64,000 nt of DNA from contig NC_080672.1 of NCBI RefSeq assembly GCF_030247195.1, positions 250,135,709 through 250,199,708 of the forward strand, read 5' to 3'. Positions within the stretch are counted from its first letter, which is position 1. Each line of letters opens with the position of its first letter. Shown here piece by piece: positions 62,609 through 64,000 of the stretch. Made by a program: the position numbers and the translations under genes. Under the pieces are notes generated by a model that saw nothing but the letters and a program-made list of their open reading frames with translations, was not told the origin of the DNA and did no database searches. The stretch is from Topomyia yanbarensis. Taxonomy: Eukaryota > Arthropoda > Insecta > Diptera > Culicidae.

Positions 62609-63515
62609 GGGGAGAGTGGGAAGACTTGATCCCACATAATTCACATAACTTTTTAATGAAATCAAAACTTTGATTGCAAATATCGTCATTTTGCATTCAA
62701 TTCAAATTATAAGAGGTGTGAATAATGTGTAAATCCAAATACCATGCCCTGTCAGTAATATGAACAGTTTTGAAAATCGTGTCAAAATGAAGTTTTTGTT
62801 ATAACGTGTGGTAACTTGATCTCCTTCCTACAATGGCTAAACAAACAGAGCACACTATGGCTAATAGAAACGAAAGTTAAGCTAACCACCTAGCCTGACA
62901 ATATAACTAATAAGATTACCTTTTTAGATGCACGATAAGCTTTAACACTAGGAGAAAATGAAGCCAGATATTTGCAGTAAACCAGTGCTGTTTGACTGCC
63001 TTTTCCAACTTTCAATAACTTATATCAAAATTTGTTCGCGAAACGAACATTTTAGTCCAATTTATACTGTCAGATACTTTATGTAAGTGATTATTTCTAT
63101 TCCTAAACATTTCGGAAGTGTGTATGAGAGTTATTGATAGGGAGTTTTAGTTTGTTGTAGAAGTTGTGTGACTATTTAGTTATTAGTTGAAATTTAGTTT
63201 TTAGTAGAAGTTGTGTAACTATTTATTCGAAAAACGTGTTTTCTAGGTAAAAGCCCTTATAAAGTAATTGTAGTTGAAAATATTCATAAATAATTAGTTC
63301 GACGCACCCATACAATCGCTCAAAAAAATCGTAAAATGATCTTCGAGATAAATTTTAACCCATATTTTCAAAATAATAATACAACTTTTCCAAAACATTA
63401 TAAACTACCAAATATGTCATTTTCTTTTTAAATTGTGATAACTTTTTGTGTTTAGATTATGCTATATGAAAGGGGAATCAAATATCTCCAAGGATCAAGT
63501 GTCCTCACTCTCCCC
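62609..63515. mobile_element. TA-flanked element, 907 bp, inserted in the Jockey relic
   Basis: The left end GGGGAGAGTGGGAAGACTTG and the inverted right end GGGGAGAGTGAGGACACTTG differ at three positions. TA lies at 62607-62608 and 63516-63517. No coding capacity. Confidence 0.82.
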
Positions 63516-63517
63516 TA

Positions 63518-63640
63518 TTACGCAGTACAATTCTCCTGGGAATACCGCTGCTAATCACACAGCGAACGCTGCCATCCATGCATTCAAATTATTCTTTATA
63601 ATAATTATGGAGTTTCGGAAAGGAACCTTTTAAGTTTGTG
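63518..63640 (+). pseudogene. Jockey-clade relic, probable 3' continuation
   Basis: After the TA element, a frame with QYNSPGNTAANHTANAAIHA followed by FRKGTF ends near 63633. Jockey-clade proteins usually end with a comparable Asn/Thr-containing segment after the block at 62600, so this is likely the continuation. Similarity is weak. Confidence 0.45.
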
Positions 63641-64000
63641 CTGGATTTAATGATCGTTGGGTGCCGTAGACTTCGGTCAGAATGACATGATTTTGCCATG
63701 TGTTGTGTACTGCAGACTTCAAATTAAACCACTGGACCAATCATGTGAAGTACTGGTGAAAAGGACGAAATATATCTTCTACTTTCTACATTAGTGTTTC
63801 CCTTTAACAAGCAAAATATTAGCGCTAAAAGTTGTTAAAATGTTCGAAATGTAGTCACGACGCTCCGGTTATGTCAGACTTTACCCACCCATCTTTTGTT
63901 TTCAATTCGTTTGTTTGATACGTATTACGTTTACTATAATGTAAAGGAGCCATTTTTTTCCTTTCCTTCGCATTTTGAATTTCTTAAAACTAGCGGATTA
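63641..64000. other. Terminal stretch, nothing recognised
   Basis: It may include 3' UTR of the Jockey relic. No ORF or repeat boundary was seen. Confidence 0.4.

Overview
The window looks like repeat-dense intergenic or heterochromatic DNA from a dipteran, most likely a culicine mosquito. This is inferred from AT-rich spacer, a Jockey-clade reverse transcriptase relic, an R1-clade (Waldo-like) gag fragment in (ACAY)n repeats, an errantivirus with an Env gene, many TA-flanked inverted-repeat elements, and a dispersed motif near 55.4 kb that I associate with culicine genomes. No complete host gene, tRNA or rRNA was recognised. One coding-looking exon (43-440, minus) and a few coding-like scraps in the first 3.3 kb are the only host-gene candidates.

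Left part (0-20.5 kb). Two small elements with clean target duplications (2858-3133, hAT-like; 5706-6027, TA-flanked) and a 200-bp (TA)n tract precede a large composite insertion. A 26-bp direct repeat (7163-7188 and 15785-15810) brackets 8.6 kb. Inside it, on the minus strand, is an intact non-LTR retrotransposon ORF (8959-13213) with an unusual order: OTU cysteine-protease domain, a duplicated acidic linker, a second OTU-like domain that has lost its catalytic Cys and His, APE endonuclease, then reverse transcriptase. The first OTU domain reads through only if a 73-nt GT-AG segment is spliced out. A decayed R1-clade gag fragment sits in (ACAY)n repeats downstream of this ORF.

Centre (20.5-40.8 kb). 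One very long (TA)n tract has been split by three insertions. The first is a gypsy-type errantivirus (20731-37026) whose LTRs differ by a single T. It is itself broken by a 230-bp MITE in gag, small frameshifts, and a complete nested Ty3/gypsy element (24956-33881) inside pol. The nested element has its own LTRs, gag and pol, but its reverse transcriptase lacks about 45 residues. The other two insertions are 1.62-kb long-TIR elements lying head to head, which together make a 3.26-kb near-perfect palindrome.

Right part (40.8-64 kb). This is spacer studded with non-autonomous DNA transposons, several with perfect target duplications (41013-41278, 44461-44706, 45100-46307, 50599-51647, 53535-54513, 62609-63515). 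It also holds an unrecognised degenerate tandem duplication (47747-48540) and a Jockey-clade relic (about 61970-63640) split by one of the TA elements. The functional units are selfish: two LTR retroelements that both appear to use -1 frameshifting for Pol, one possibly competent non-LTR element, and a crowd of MITEs that depend on transposases not encoded here.
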